In this document: positions 8,293 to 17,195 of the stretch, piece by piece
Position numbering within the stretch: the stretch's first letter is position 1
Layout: each line of letters begins with the position of its first letter
Source: Pseudobdellovibrio sp031428275
GTDB lineage: Bacteria > Bdellovibrionota > Bdellovibrionia > Bdellovibrionales > Bdellovibrionaceae
Assembly (NCBI GenBank): GCA_031428275.1
Contig: JANPPC010000013.1
Location: forward strand, 124,001-188,000
DNA length: 64,000 nt
Direction of reading: 5' to 3'
Made by a program: the position numbers and the translations under genes
The notes under the pieces: generated by a model
Databases searched by the model: none
Told to the model about the DNA's origin: nothing
Seen by the model: only the letters and a program-made list of their open reading frames with translations

Positions 8293-9489
8293 TTAGAAGC
8301 GGCTACATTGATCGCCCAATTGCCGCTGCACGTAGTCTTGGCTGGCCACCATGTCGGCCACGTAAGTGGCTTTGTGAATGACTGCATACTCAGCAAAACT
8401 AAGCTTATTCAGCTTACCTTTTTTGATCGAACGAACTAAAATTTCTCGCTTTTCAGGTTCGGCGCGAAGAATTTTTTTAACGCGAGCTAAGTTTTGATTT
8501 AAATCTAGATCTTGCTCAGAAATACTTTGATTCATACTTTTCTTGTAGCCGATATAACCAACGAGTAATCGCTTAATACCGGTCATTCCACGATTGTATG
8601 CCAGGTAGACCAGTTGCCTTTTAATTCGTTCGGTTAAAGCGGGCTTCAAACTTTCTAAAGCTGAAAGTTCGCGCTCGACATCGCTTTTAAGCTCGATCTG
8701 GTCAAGCATCGTGTGAATGTAATTGAAAAACATCGACCGGTAAGGGTTTTGCGGTACCGAAATCATGGCGCAGCGTCGTTCAACGCTGAATGAGGTGATA
8801 TCAAATGCACCCATGGTGCTAGAAATTCTTGAACAAGAAGGCCTAGAACTATTTAGTAGAACTTCGCGCGTTCGTGAAATTCGATTCTTAGAAATAACTT
8901 TTTTAATTCCGTTTGCGGTAAACTGCGCAATGCCAGAATCCATGCCGGTTTTATTAAATGCGTTGATGTGAAATCCGCTTTCGATCATAAACTGAAGATA
9001 AAATTCTTTCGGATCTAGATTAAAACAATCCATCACATCATGAAATGCGTTGTACACTAGATGGGTGTAATTTTCGGTCATACACGGACGATAGGCAGTT
9101 AGCTTTGGCCTTGCTTCTTCATTATCACACTGGGCAAAATGCCCATTGAAATTCTTCTGAGCGAACTGAATGCATTTTAACGGAATTGAAGCCGTCCAGT
9201 CAGCATTGTGTGGCTGCAAATAGTCTTGAGGCATTTGCGAAATACGCTCTTCAAGGTAAAAACGTTTTTCTGATTTACATTGTTCGAATGCGTATCTGTT
9301 TTTACTGTTATCAACAAAGGGCGGTTCTTCTGAAGAAATCGTGCGCTCGATCACTTTATTCGTATGCACACACTGTATCAAACAAAGCGAAGTTATTGCG
9401 ATTAAAAAACCTAAGGTTTTAACCTTGCTAGCCGAGCCAATTCGATTTACGATTTTTAGTATGAAAACTACGAAAATTTCTTTATTCAT
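8293..9489 (-). CDS. SLT-like lytic transglycosylase lipoprotein
   Basis: This 398-residue protein has a signal segment ending in a lipobox (CLIQC, Cys40). FMIESGFHINAF around residue 170 resembles the SLT catalytic motif with Glu170, and TGMDSGIAQFT resembles the GLMQ block. The central region VYLAYNRGMTG resembles the AYN-G motif of the same fold. It probably cleaves peptidoglycan glycan strands in the periplasm. Conservation is weak, so a catalytically altered SLT relative is possible. Its ATG overlaps the 5' end of divergent tolQ by 29 bp. It shares a unit with the GDPD-like gene. Confidence 0.65.
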   Translation of the reverse strand: MNKEIFVVFILKIVNRIGSASKVKTLGFLIAITSLCLIQCVHTNKVIERTISSEEPPFVDNSKNRYAFEQCKSEKRFYLEERISQMPQDYLQPHNADWTASIPLKCIQFAQKNFNGHFAQCDNEEARPKLTAYRPCMTENYTHLVYNAFHDVMDCFNLDPKEFYLQFMIESGFHINAFNKTGMDSGIAQFTANGIKKVISKNRISRTREVLLNSSRPSCSRISSTMGAFDITSFSVERRCAMISVPQNPYRSMFFNYIHTMLDQIELKSDVERELSALESLKPALTERIKRQLVYLAYNRGMTGIKRLLVGYIGYKKSMNQSISEQDLDLNQNLARVKKILRAEPEKREILVRSIKKGKLNKLSFAEYAVIHKATYVADMVASQDYVQRQLGDQCSRF

Positions 9490-10249
9490 TCTGGGTACTA
9501 TCTTATCACAGGTTTCGCTAGCTGCACCTACCCCGACCTCGCCGAACGTCGGTCTTCAGCTGGGCGGTATTGATTCTATTCTTCAAGCCAGTTTTATAGT
9601 TCAATTAGTTATTCTTATTTTGATTAGTTTGTCGATTATGTGCTGGGGAATTGCCTGGTCTAAATATAAACAATTTAAAAAGTTAAAAGAAGCAAATGAC
9701 ATCTTCGACCAGCAGTTTTGGAAGATGAGCTCGCTTGATGATTTGTTCGAAAAAATTTCGGCATACCAAAATAGTTCGCACGCAAGAGTTTTCAAGGCAG
9801 CTTACGTTGAGATGAAAAAAATTGCTGAGTCTCCGCTTTTAAATAAGTCCGGCAAAGAAGACACCGATTCACCGCAACTTTCTGGTATTGATAATTTAGA
9901 ACGCTCAATGCGTAAAGCCATTGAAACTGAGTTAGGCGATTTAGAATCTAGATTAACAATCTTAGCTTCAACTGGTTCGACAGGCCCGTTCATCGGTTTA
10001 TTCGGCACGGTTTGGGGTATCATGAATTCGTTTCACGAAATTGGTCGTACGGGTTCGGCTAGCTTAGCCGCGGTTGCTCCGGGTATTTCTGAGGCCCTCA
10101 TTACTACCGCTGTGGGCTTGGCGGCGGCTATACCGGCCGTTATTATTTATAACAACTACGTTGCAACTATTCGTAAAGAAGAAATGGCTTTAAATAATTT
10201 TAGCGCCGATTTTTTAAACATTGTTAAGCGAAATTTTTTTAAAGGTTAA
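9461..10249 (+). CDS. tolQ: TolQ, inner-membrane proton-channel subunit
   Basis: This 262-residue MotA/TolQ/ExbB-family protein has an N-terminal hydrophobic segment. The C-terminal channel module contains GPFIGLFGTVWGIMNSF and ISEALITTAVGLAAAIPAVI, the two conserved helices. With TolR it forms the proton-driven stator of the Tol-Pal envelope system needed for outer-membrane constriction at division. The start at 9461 is the first codon outside the divergent gene that begins a signal-like segment (MKTTKISLFILG). It heads tolQ-tolR-tolA-tolB. The extra N-terminal stretch of about 45 residues, ending SLAAPTPTSPN, is unusual and looks like a cleavable signal. Confidence 0.9.
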   Translation: MKTTKISLFILGTILSQVSLAAPTPTSPNVGLQLGGIDSILQASFIVQLVILILISLSIMCWGIAWSKYKQFKKLKEANDIFDQQFWKMSSLDDLFEKISAYQNSSHARVFKAAYVEMKKIAESPLLNKSGKEDTDSPQLSGIDNLERSMRKAIETELGDLESRLTILASTGSTGPFIGLFGTVWGIMNSFHEIGRTGSASLAAVAPGISEALITTAVGLAAAIPAVIIYNNYVATIRKEEMALNNFSADFLNIVKRNFFKG

Positions 10250-10254
10250 TTAGT

Positions 10255-10671
10255 ATGGGCATGAGTACCTCTTCAAAATCTTCTTCAAGAATGGTGATGA
10301 GCGAAATCAACGTTACGCCATTCGTAGACGTCATGCTGGTATTATTAGTTATCTTCATGGTGACTGCACCGATGATGCAACAAGGGATCGATGTTAACTT
10401 ACCTAAAACGGCCTCAAGCGGCGTTGCGCTAAACGAAGATCCCTTCGTTTTAACAATTGATTCAGCCGGGCGATTAAAAGCCGCTGACATTCAAATTAGC
10501 ATCGCCGATACGCGCGAAAAAATTAAAGCTATTTTTGAAACGCGCAAAAACAAACAAATCTATATTCAAGCTGATCGTAAAGTTGACTACGGCATTGTGG
10601 CTGAAGTCATGGGCGAGATCCGAGCCGCCGGCATTTTGAATATTAGTTTAATTACGGTTCCTAAGGAGTAA
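10255..10671 (+). CDS. tolR: TolR, inner-membrane proton-channel subunit
   Basis: This is a 138-residue ExbD/TolR-family protein. One transmembrane helix carries the proton-path aspartate in SEINVTPFVDVMLVLLVIFM. NLPKTAS and a periplasmic domain follow, ending in ISLITVPKE. It couples the proton gradient to TolA. It is 5 bp downstream of tolQ and 2 bp upstream of tolA. ExbD is the alternative, but the tolB gene two genes downstream makes TolR the better name. Confidence 0.92.
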   Translation: MGMSTSSKSSSRMVMSEINVTPFVDVMLVLLVIFMVTAPMMQQGIDVNLPKTASSGVALNEDPFVLTIDSAGRLKAADIQISIADTREKIKAIFETRKNKQIYIQADRKVDYGIVAEVMGEIRAAGILNISLITVPKE

Positions 10672-10673
10672 TA

Positions 10674-11468
10674 TTGGGCGCTCGTGAGTTGAATAAATCT
10701 CATGACGATGACTTCAAACTCGGATTTGGAATATCTGCAGCGATTCACGTTATTGTTATTCTATTTTTTGTTATGAAGGTTGCCTTCTATGATGAGCCCG
10801 TTCTGGATTTAACTCAGGCTATTCGCGTCGATATGGTTGGTTTACCAGAAAAAATGGATTCAAATCGCCTACCACCAAAGGTTGAAGAAATCTTGAAAGA
10901 AAAGCTTCCGACCAAAGAAGAGCCCAAGGTCGAAGAAAAAAAAGCTGAGCCCGTTAAAACGGCCGTTACAGAGCCGGCTAAGCCAGCACCCGTAAAAGCA
11001 GATAACGAAGCAATCGATCTTAAGAAATCTAAGCAAAAACAAAAAGCCGCGTTAGATAAACTAAAGAAAGCTGATGCACTTGAACAAATTAGACAAGACA
11101 TTCGCAACGAGGCGCAAAAAGCTAATGCAAGACCCGTTAAGGGTCGCGCGATTGCGCCCGGAACAGCTTTGACCGGTTTAGATAAACTTGATGCGAATGC
11201 TTACCTACAAGGGCTTGACCAACACGTGAAGCAAAATTGGTCTTTACCCCAGTGGTTAATGAACAAGCCTTTAAAAACGCAAGTGCACGTTAAGTTCGAT
11301 GCAACGGGCAGAATTTTATCGCGTGTTGTTTTACGGGGTAGTGGCGAACCCGCTTACGACGAGCAATGTTTAGCGGCGATTGATCGCTCTTCGCCATTTC
11401 CGGTTGTACCTGAAAAGTTTTCTGAAAAATTTAAAATTGATGGCGTTGTGATTGGCTTTCCAGAATAG
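10674..11468 (+). CDS. tolA: TolA/TonB-like energy-transducing protein
   Basis: This 264-residue protein has one N-terminal helix (FGISAAIHVIVILFFVM) and a Pro/Lys/Glu-rich and alanine-rich central spacer with helical charged segments. Its C-terminal TonB-type domain (LPQWLMNKPLKTQVHVKF ... AYDEQCLAAI) spans the periplasm to engage TolB/Pal. The start is TTG with AAGGAG five bases upstream; no ATG lies nearby. It is shorter than E. coli TolA because the helical spacer is reduced. Position between tolR and tolB fixes the name. Confidence 0.88.
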   Translation: MGARELNKSHDDDFKLGFGISAAIHVIVILFFVMKVAFYDEPVLDLTQAIRVDMVGLPEKMDSNRLPPKVEEILKEKLPTKEEPKVEEKKAEPVKTAVTEPAKPAPVKADNEAIDLKKSKQKQKAALDKLKKADALEQIRQDIRNEAQKANARPVKGRAIAPGTALTGLDKLDANAYLQGLDQHVKQNWSLPQWLMNKPLKTQVHVKFDATGRILSRVVLRGSGEPAYDEQCLAAIDRSSPFPVVPEKFSEKFKIDGVVIGFPE

Positions 11469-11478
11469 AAGAGGTTTT

Positions 11479-12858
11479 ATGAAAAAGTTTTTATTTTTGT
11501 TCATTTATTTATGCATGCAGACAGTATTGGCTCAGCAGTCATACATTAAATTAGGCGACGCGAAATCTAGAAAAAGTAATTTAGCTTTTCCATTTTTTAA
11601 TAACCTAGGCTCAAACAATACCGGAGCAGCAACATCGGCCGCGGCAGATATTCACGCGACCGCAAAAAGAAATTTAGAACTTTCAACTTATTTTCAGATG
11701 GTCGCGAACGCCGCCTTGCTGGAAGACCCAGCTAAAACAGGTGTTAAACCACAGCCCGGACAGTCTGACGGATTTAAATTTGAACCTTTAAAACAAGTCG
11801 GAGTCGAATTTTTAATTCGGGCCAGCTACAGTATTGTGGGTAATGACTTAACGGTCGAAATGTTTTTATATCAGGTTTCGCAATCGAAATTGATTGTCGG
11901 CAAAAGATATAAAGCCGCGCTTAATCAATCTAGACAAATCGGCAATACCTTAGCTAACGATGTGATCGAAGCACTAACGGGTGTTCGCGGCCCATTCATG
12001 TCAAAAATCGTAGCCACTTCAGATCGCGGATCAGGGCGCTCTAAAGAAGTTGTTACGATGAATTGGGACGGTACAGATATAGAGCAAATCAGTAATCATA
12101 AGAACGTAACTCTTTCACCTAGTTGGTCTCCGGATGGTAAAAAAGTAGCGTACTCAGTATTTTCTAAATTTATTCAAAAAGATGGTAGCTCAACTTCGAA
12201 CGTTTCAATTTACGTTGTAGATTTAGTTACTAACAAGCGCGTTCTGACATCTTACAGACCAGGGGTGAACTCGGGCGCTGTTTTTTCACCAGATGGCAAA
12301 TCTCTTTACCTTGGAATGTCGATGGGTAGCGGTGCCGCCGATATTTATAAAATTAATTTAAACGGTGATATAATCACCCGTTTAACCAAAGGCCCCGCAG
12401 GTGCGATCAATGTTGAACCCTCTTTAAATCCTAGCGGAACTCAATTGGTATTTTCGTCTGAACGTGGCGGACGCCCCATGATTTACAGTATGAATTCTGA
12501 TGGCGGTAATGTGAAGCGGCTCACATTTCAAGGCGAATACAACTCTTCGCCTTCTTGGTCGGCTGACGGAAAGAAAATTGCTTTTGCCGGACAAGATTCG
12601 GGTCACTTTGATGTGTTCGTGATGAACGCTGACGGATCAAATATAGTACGCGTGACGTCGGCCAAAAAAGCAAATGGCAGCTTAGCCCATAACGAAGATC
12701 CAAGCTTTTCACCTGATAGCAGGTACCTTGTTTACACAAGCAATCGCACAGGAAAGAATCAGATCTACATCTCGACAGTTGATGGTACTGAAGAGCGTCG
12801 CGTTACTAATGACTCTTATAATTATTATAAGCCTAAATGGTCGAAAAACTTAGAGTAA
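11479..12858 (+). CDS. tolB: TolB, periplasmic beta-propeller of the Tol system
   Basis: This 459-residue exported protein (signal MKKFLFLFIYLCMQTVLAQ) has an N-terminal domain and a C-terminal beta-propeller with repeated LSPSWSPDGKKVAYS, FSPDGKSL, LNPSGTQLVFSSERGG, SPSWSADGKKIAF and FSPDSRYLVYTS blades. TolB links TolA to Pal at the outer membrane. The start follows AGAGG and lies 10 bp after tolA. An upstream in-frame ATG at 11452 lies inside tolA and would lack a signal peptide at the N-terminus. Pal, usually next, is absent here. Confidence 0.95.
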   Translation: MKKFLFLFIYLCMQTVLAQQSYIKLGDAKSRKSNLAFPFFNNLGSNNTGAATSAAADIHATAKRNLELSTYFQMVANAALLEDPAKTGVKPQPGQSDGFKFEPLKQVGVEFLIRASYSIVGNDLTVEMFLYQVSQSKLIVGKRYKAALNQSRQIGNTLANDVIEALTGVRGPFMSKIVATSDRGSGRSKEVVTMNWDGTDIEQISNHKNVTLSPSWSPDGKKVAYSVFSKFIQKDGSSTSNVSIYVVDLVTNKRVLTSYRPGVNSGAVFSPDGKSLYLGMSMGSGAADIYKINLNGDIITRLTKGPAGAINVEPSLNPSGTQLVFSSERGGRPMIYSMNSDGGNVKRLTFQGEYNSSPSWSADGKKIAFAGQDSGHFDVFVMNADGSNIVRVTSAKKANGSLAHNEDPSFSPDSRYLVYTSNRTGKNQIYISTVDGTEERRVTNDSYNYYKPKWSKNLE

Positions 12859-12919
12859 TCACTGCGCGTTGACCCCGAAATCTTGACCCCAAGGCGTTGT
12901 TTGCATAGAAATATTCTCT

Positions 12920-13561
12920 ATGAAAACAAACGCCCTAAAAAATTCTCGTGTTGTAATTTTATGCATCTACGCTTTCGCATTCGTATTAATGACTTGGTCA
13001 TTTAGCGCTCGCGCAGCCGAACCAACAAAAGCAAAGTCAGCCGTGGCTGTTAAAGCTGAAGTCAACCCAAGTGTTGTGATCGATACTTCAATGGGTAAAA
13101 TCGTTGTGAAATTAAACAGCGAAAAAGCTCCGAACACGGTTGCAAACTTCATGAAATACGTCGAGAAAAAACATTACGACAATACAGTTTTTCACCGGGT
13201 CATTAAAGAGTTCATGATTCAAGGTGGCGGCTTCACTTCTGACTTAAATCAAAAACCAACGATGGATCCGGTCGCCATTGAATCAAACAACGAACTTTTC
13301 AACAAACGCGGAACAATCGCGATGGCGCGCACCAACGATCCGAACTCAGCAACTTCGCAGTTCTATATCAATACGGTAAATAATTCGATGCTTGATTACA
13401 GCTCTGCAAGTAACCCAGGCTACACAGTGTTTGGCGAAGTGACTTCGGGTTTAGACGTAGTTGATAAAATTCGTGCTGTTAAAACAACGACTAAAAGCGG
13501 AATGGGCGATGTACCGGCTGATACCATAACAATTAAATCTATTCGCAAAGGAACAAAATAA
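12920..13561 (+). CDS. Exported cyclophilin-type peptidyl-prolyl isomerase
   Basis: This 213-residue protein has a signal peptide (VVILCIYAFAFVLMTWSFSA, cleavage near ARAAE) and a complete cyclophilin domain. FHRVIKEFMIQGGGF, NDPNSATSQFYI and GYTVFGEVTSGLDVVDKI are its conserved blocks. It should isomerise prolyl bonds during periplasmic protein folding, like PpiA. It follows tolB by 61 bp and overlaps the next cyclophilin gene by one base (TAATG). The spacer holds two copies of TTGACCCC, which may include a -35 element. No good ribosome-binding site is visible. Confidence 0.93.
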   Translation: MKTNALKNSRVVILCIYAFAFVLMTWSFSARAAEPTKAKSAVAVKAEVNPSVVIDTSMGKIVVKLNSEKAPNTVANFMKYVEKKHYDNTVFHRVIKEFMIQGGGFTSDLNQKPTMDPVAIESNNELFNKRGTIAMARTNDPNSATSQFYINTVNNSMLDYSSASNPGYTVFGEVTSGLDVVDKIRAVKTTTKSGMGDVPADTITIKSIRKGTK

Positions 13562-14067
13562 TGTTTGCTACATTCGAAACAACTCAAGGCAATTTCAAAA
13601 TTAAATTATTCAACGATAAAGTTCCTAAAACTGTAGAAAACTTTGTTGGTTTAGCTGAAGGAACAAAAGAATTTACCGATCCTAAAACAGGCGAAAAAGT
13701 GAAACGCTCTTTTTATGATGGTTTAAATTTTCACCGCGTAATTAAAGACTTCATGGTTCAGGGTGGTTGCCCACTAGGAACTGGCACCGGCGACCCAGGG
13801 TACCGTTTCGCTGACGAAATCGTTGCTGGCCAAAATAGCCACGCAAAACCAGGAATGTTATCTATGGCGAACGCGGGCCCGAACACAAATGGTAGTCAGT
13901 TTTTTATCACCGTTGTTCCAACTCCGTGGCTTGATAAGGGTCATACGATTTTTGGCGAAGTGGTTGAAGGTTATGACGTGGTAGATAAGATTTCTAAAGT
14001 GAAAACTTACCCGGGTGATAAGCCGCAAGAACCGATCATTGTTAAACACGTTAAGATTCAGCACTAG
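13561..14067 (+). CDS. ppiB: Cytoplasmic cyclophilin-type peptidyl-prolyl isomerase
   Basis: This 168-residue cyclophilin lacks a signal peptide. FHRVIKDFMVQGGCPLGTG, MANAGPNTNGSQFFIT and WLDKGHTIFGEVVEGYDVV are typical of bacterial PpiB and keep the Arg, Phe and Gln residues of the active site. Paired with the exported paralogue immediately upstream and overlapping by one base, it gives one isomerase for each side of the membrane. A strong terminator follows at 14098-14136. Confidence 0.93.
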   Translation: MFATFETTQGNFKIKLFNDKVPKTVENFVGLAEGTKEFTDPKTGEKVKRSFYDGLNFHRVIKDFMVQGGCPLGTGTGDPGYRFADEIVAGQNSHAKPGMLSMANAGPNTNGSQFFITVVPTPWLDKGHTIFGEVVEGYDVVDKISKVKTYPGDKPQEPIIVKHVKIQH

Positions 14068-14097
14068 TTACTTCTTTTACACACTAAGTGACAAAAT

Positions 14098-14136
14098 AAG
14101 GGCGGCTCTCAAAAAGAGACGCCCTTCTCTTTTTTA
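14098..14136 (+). terminator. Intrinsic terminator after the cyclophilin pair
   Basis: AAGGGCG (14098-14104) pairs with CGCCCTT (14120-14126), and an inner TCTC/GAGA helix encloses an AAAAA loop. CTCTTTTTT follows. It closes the tolQRAB-cyclophilin unit. Confidence 0.85.
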
Positions 14137-14191
14137 AGGCCTCTGAGGCAGCACTCTAATTGCTCTTTACCTATGTAGGAGCAATCTAAAA

Positions 14192-17056
14192 ATGAGACAT
14201 ATCTTTGCTTTCTTTATTCTAATCGCAACGCAAATGGCTCAGGCTAATGATAAACAACCCCAGATCATCGCGCCCCTGCACATTGACGGACAGCAAGCCG
14301 CAATCGCTCTAGAGCAGCCCACTGGTGACTTATCGGCCTTAGATATATTACGTAAAGCCATCAATGAAGAAGCTATGAAAGAACATGGCCAATCACAAAA
14401 AGATGGCTGGTTTAAAAGCGCTAATAAGCGTTTTGCTCCTGAATCAATAACATTTTTTTTAGCGACTGGTTTAGTTATCTACGAAACAGCTTGGGCGAAG
14501 GCTCATGGTGACCCCGTTGCGATGGAACGACATATTCTTTCTTTGAAAGACCCTATTGCTAGTATGTCTTTTTATGCGTTTATGCAGGCAAATGGCTTTT
14601 ACATGAATTATAAAGGTGCTGGATTGCCCGCCCAAATGGATGCGCAAACCCGAGCGCAAATGATGCGTCGGTTTTCTTACGGCGGAATGGTTTGGGGTTC
14701 GCTCGCGTCAAGCTTACTTTCAGATGTGTTTATGCCTTTCAAACCTTGCCTAGATAGAATGTTCGGTTCTGATTACCGTCACGAAAGCCATTTAAAAGAG
14801 CGTTGTGAATCTGAACTTTCTTCTGCTTGGGCACAATGGAATGTAAGAAATAAATTTGGCCAGTATGCTCCGCAAATTATGTCATTAGTGCTTTCACAGA
14901 AATCTGCCGAGCTAGCGACGGCCGGTATTCACGGCGCGAAGAACCGAATTTCAAAATCAACTTTACTAGAAAAATTCGCAATCAAAGATACTGCGAAAAA
15001 AATGATTTTTAAAATTTCGTCAGTCGATGCTGTTATGACCTTTGTTCCGGGTAAAGGCCCTGTCATGGTATTGCGCTGGGTTGGTAAATTGGTTCAGTTC
15101 ACAGGTTTTATGTATATCGATCATCTTTTATCAACATCGATTTACCGCACCTTTAATAACGTTTGGCGCCCCAGTTCTTTCGCATTCGATGCAATGAAAA
15201 TTGACCGCCTGTGGAACACAGCTAATCGTCTGAACTGGAACGAAGCAAAGCTGGCTTCTTATAATTTAGAATGCCCAGTGCAAGTTCCTAACTGTCTAAG
15301 CATAGCTGAATTACCCAAAGAAATTACCAATTTCACCACCCAATCTCAGCAGTGGCGCGAACATTTGAACGCCGCTAACGAACAAGACTTAGCCGGCTGG
15401 ATGGAAATGACAAAAAAAATCTTAAACCAGGTTGGTTTGTCGTATAGCTTCTACCGAACTTATTTAAATAATTTATTTGATACGCTTAATGTGGGCAATC
15501 GTATTGCGACGAACGAAGTCGATCGCGATGCACTAAATAACTATAGTCGGTATCCTTACCGTCAATTACCTTTGTACGGAGTATCTACCCCTCAATTAAC
15601 GAAGCCTGCCGTACCCGTGAAAGATCAGTATCTACTTTCACCACACAAGCTTGAACCCTATCAAGTCGCCAATGTACATTCGGTTATTTTAGCTAGCGAT
15701 GACATTGCCAAGTCTCTTTCTTATGATTTACAAATGAGATGGAAAATTCTTTCGACCAAGCTATTATCTGAAGACGTAAGCGTGCTCGGACTAGCTCTAT
15801 CCGAACTTAATACCATCGTAGGCATCTACGGCCCAGAAAAGCAGTCTAAGTCAGGCTACCGCAACAGCCTCTCGTATATCAGCTTTCTAGAAAAAATTCG
15901 CTCACAACTTGGCAACCCAATGCCCGTTCTTTACCACGGGGCCGGCTTAGCGCAGGCCTTCGCCGATAGCTCTGGTACAGTGGAAATGGCCCGCGAAGCA
16001 AACTTTAGCTGGAGTAGTAACACCTATTCTTTCAACAAAGACTCTGACTATTTAACTTATCAAATGATTTGCGGTTCTGAAAAAGGCAGCTTAACGGATA
16101 ACATGTTTTTTACAGATAACTTTTTAGCACCAAGAATCTTGAAAAATGGTTCTAAGCCCGTTCAGCTTTGTAATAAGCTTGCTACCTTCGTAACTTCGAA
16201 TAACTTCTACGCTATGCCATTAACTAATGAAGTCACCGGCAAAACCTACGCCGGCGTTACTGAATACATTACGCAGAACATCGATTATTCAGTGCTAGGC
16301 GACTACCGCAACAATAAAAATAAATCGCAATTTGATACTTGGTGGTTAGCAAACGTAAAAGAAAATTTAAAACCGCGATTTAATAAATTTGATGAAAAGT
16401 ATAAAATTTTGACTGAAAAAACAGCTGATACACTTTTAGGTCAGAATGCCTCAGATAAAACTTATATGGATTTTATAAAAACAAGATTAGTTAACGGAGT
16501 CGATATTTTAAACCAAAGTACTTATCTGCAAAAAAATATTGTTTCATCTTTACGTTTTGAACTTGAGTTCTATTTTGATATCTTAGAAAGTATCACGCGC
16601 AGTCAAAATTCAAATGTTCTAAAAATTGTTTCGCTTAAAGCAATCGTCGAAAATTCAAAATCGAATAAATCTAATGGTATTTATGGAGACCGCATAGCTG
16701 AAATAACAGCTTTAAAAACATTGTTTGAGTCTTACTTTACGATGCTTTCACAAAATGCAATTACTTTTGATTCTTATCTAGAGGCCTCTAAAAAAATTTC
16801 TGAACAAGTCGAAGCTGTTAAAACAAAGTTAACTTTCGACGAAAAGAAGTTTCCGATCAAACAGGCAGCAAGTTTATCGACTCTAGATGGTATTAAATTA
16901 GTTGAATCCGAAATTCGTAGATTTTTAAGAATGAAACTTTTGTTATCGCAGACGTTAGACATCGATACGCAAGAATTTATGTCAGACATCAAAGGCGATG
17001 ATAAGTCTCAAAAAGACTTAACGAAAGTTCGCTCTGCTTCTCCGCGTGGAAATTAG
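14192..17056 (+). CDS. Large exported or membrane-associated protein of unknown function
   Basis: This 954-residue protein has a signal peptide (MRHIFAFFILIATQMAQAND). The first third holds several hydrophobic stretches (SITFFLATGLVIYETAWA, YGGMVWGSLASSLLSDVF, PVMVLRWVGKLVQFTGFMYI) that could insert in a membrane. The rest is mostly polar, helical, and low in recognisable motifs. I recognise no family. AGGAG precedes the start. It stands alone after a terminator, with another exported protein 139 bp downstream. It may be a lineage-restricted envelope protein. Confidence 0.7.
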   Translation: MRHIFAFFILIATQMAQANDKQPQIIAPLHIDGQQAAIALEQPTGDLSALDILRKAINEEAMKEHGQSQKDGWFKSANKRFAPESITFFLATGLVIYETAWAKAHGDPVAMERHILSLKDPIASMSFYAFMQANGFYMNYKGAGLPAQMDAQTRAQMMRRFSYGGMVWGSLASSLLSDVFMPFKPCLDRMFGSDYRHESHLKERCESELSSAWAQWNVRNKFGQYAPQIMSLVLSQKSAELATAGIHGAKNRISKSTLLEKFAIKDTAKKMIFKISSVDAVMTFVPGKGPVMVLRWVGKLVQFTGFMYIDHLLSTSIYRTFNNVWRPSSFAFDAMKIDRLWNTANRLNWNEAKLASYNLECPVQVPNCLSIAELPKEITNFTTQSQQWREHLNAANEQDLAGWMEMTKKILNQVGLSYSFYRTYLNNLFDTLNVGNRIATNEVDRDALNNYSRYPYRQLPLYGVSTPQLTKPAVPVKDQYLLSPHKLEPYQVANVHSVILASDDIAKSLSYDLQMRWKILSTKLLSEDVSVLGLALSELNTIVGIYGPEKQSKSGYRNSLSYISFLEKIRSQLGNPMPVLYHGAGLAQAFADSSGTVEMAREANFSWSSNTYSFNKDSDYLTYQMICGSEKGSLTDNMFFTDNFLAPRILKNGSKPVQLCNKLATFVTSNNFYAMPLTNEVTGKTYAGVTEYITQNIDYSVLGDYRNNKNKSQFDTWWLANVKENLKPRFNKFDEKYKILTEKTADTLLGQNASDKTYMDFIKTRLVNGVDILNQSTYLQKNIVSSLRFELEFYFDILESITRSQNSNVLKIVSLKAIVENSKSNKSNGIYGDRIAEITALKTLFESYFTMLSQNAITFDSYLEASKKISEQVEAVKTKLTFDEKKFPIKQAASLSTLDGIKLVESEIRRFLRMKLLLSQTLDIDTQEFMSDIKGDDKSQKDLTKVRSASPRGN

Positions 17057-17195
17057 GCTACTGTCTAAGCTTTTTACAGGTATCGCGCAAGAGGGCGCCT
17101 AAAGGCAAAGACTAAAGTCTATAAGCAATTTAAAGGATTTAGTAACTACGAATGCAGGCATTAAAGTTGAATAACAGAAGCATAACGAGGGTTTT
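17057..17195. other. Intergenic leader with small GC-rich hairpins
   Basis: The 139-bp gap contains GGCGCC followed by TAAAGGC and a perfect short hairpin AGACT-AA-AGTCT (17109-17120) upstream of the next gene. It may form a structured leader, but I could not match it to a known riboswitch and no T-tract marks a terminator. Confidence 0.25.

Noticed and set aside
12867..12892. Twice-repeated TTGACCCC before the first cyclophilin as a regulatory element
   Set aside because: It may include a -35 box, but no convincing -10 at proper distance could be seen, so no promoter is called.
17057..17195. Possible c-di-GMP riboswitch in the leader of the small exported gene
   Set aside because: GGC and AAAG blocks are present, but the order and pairing of the GEMM consensus are not met.
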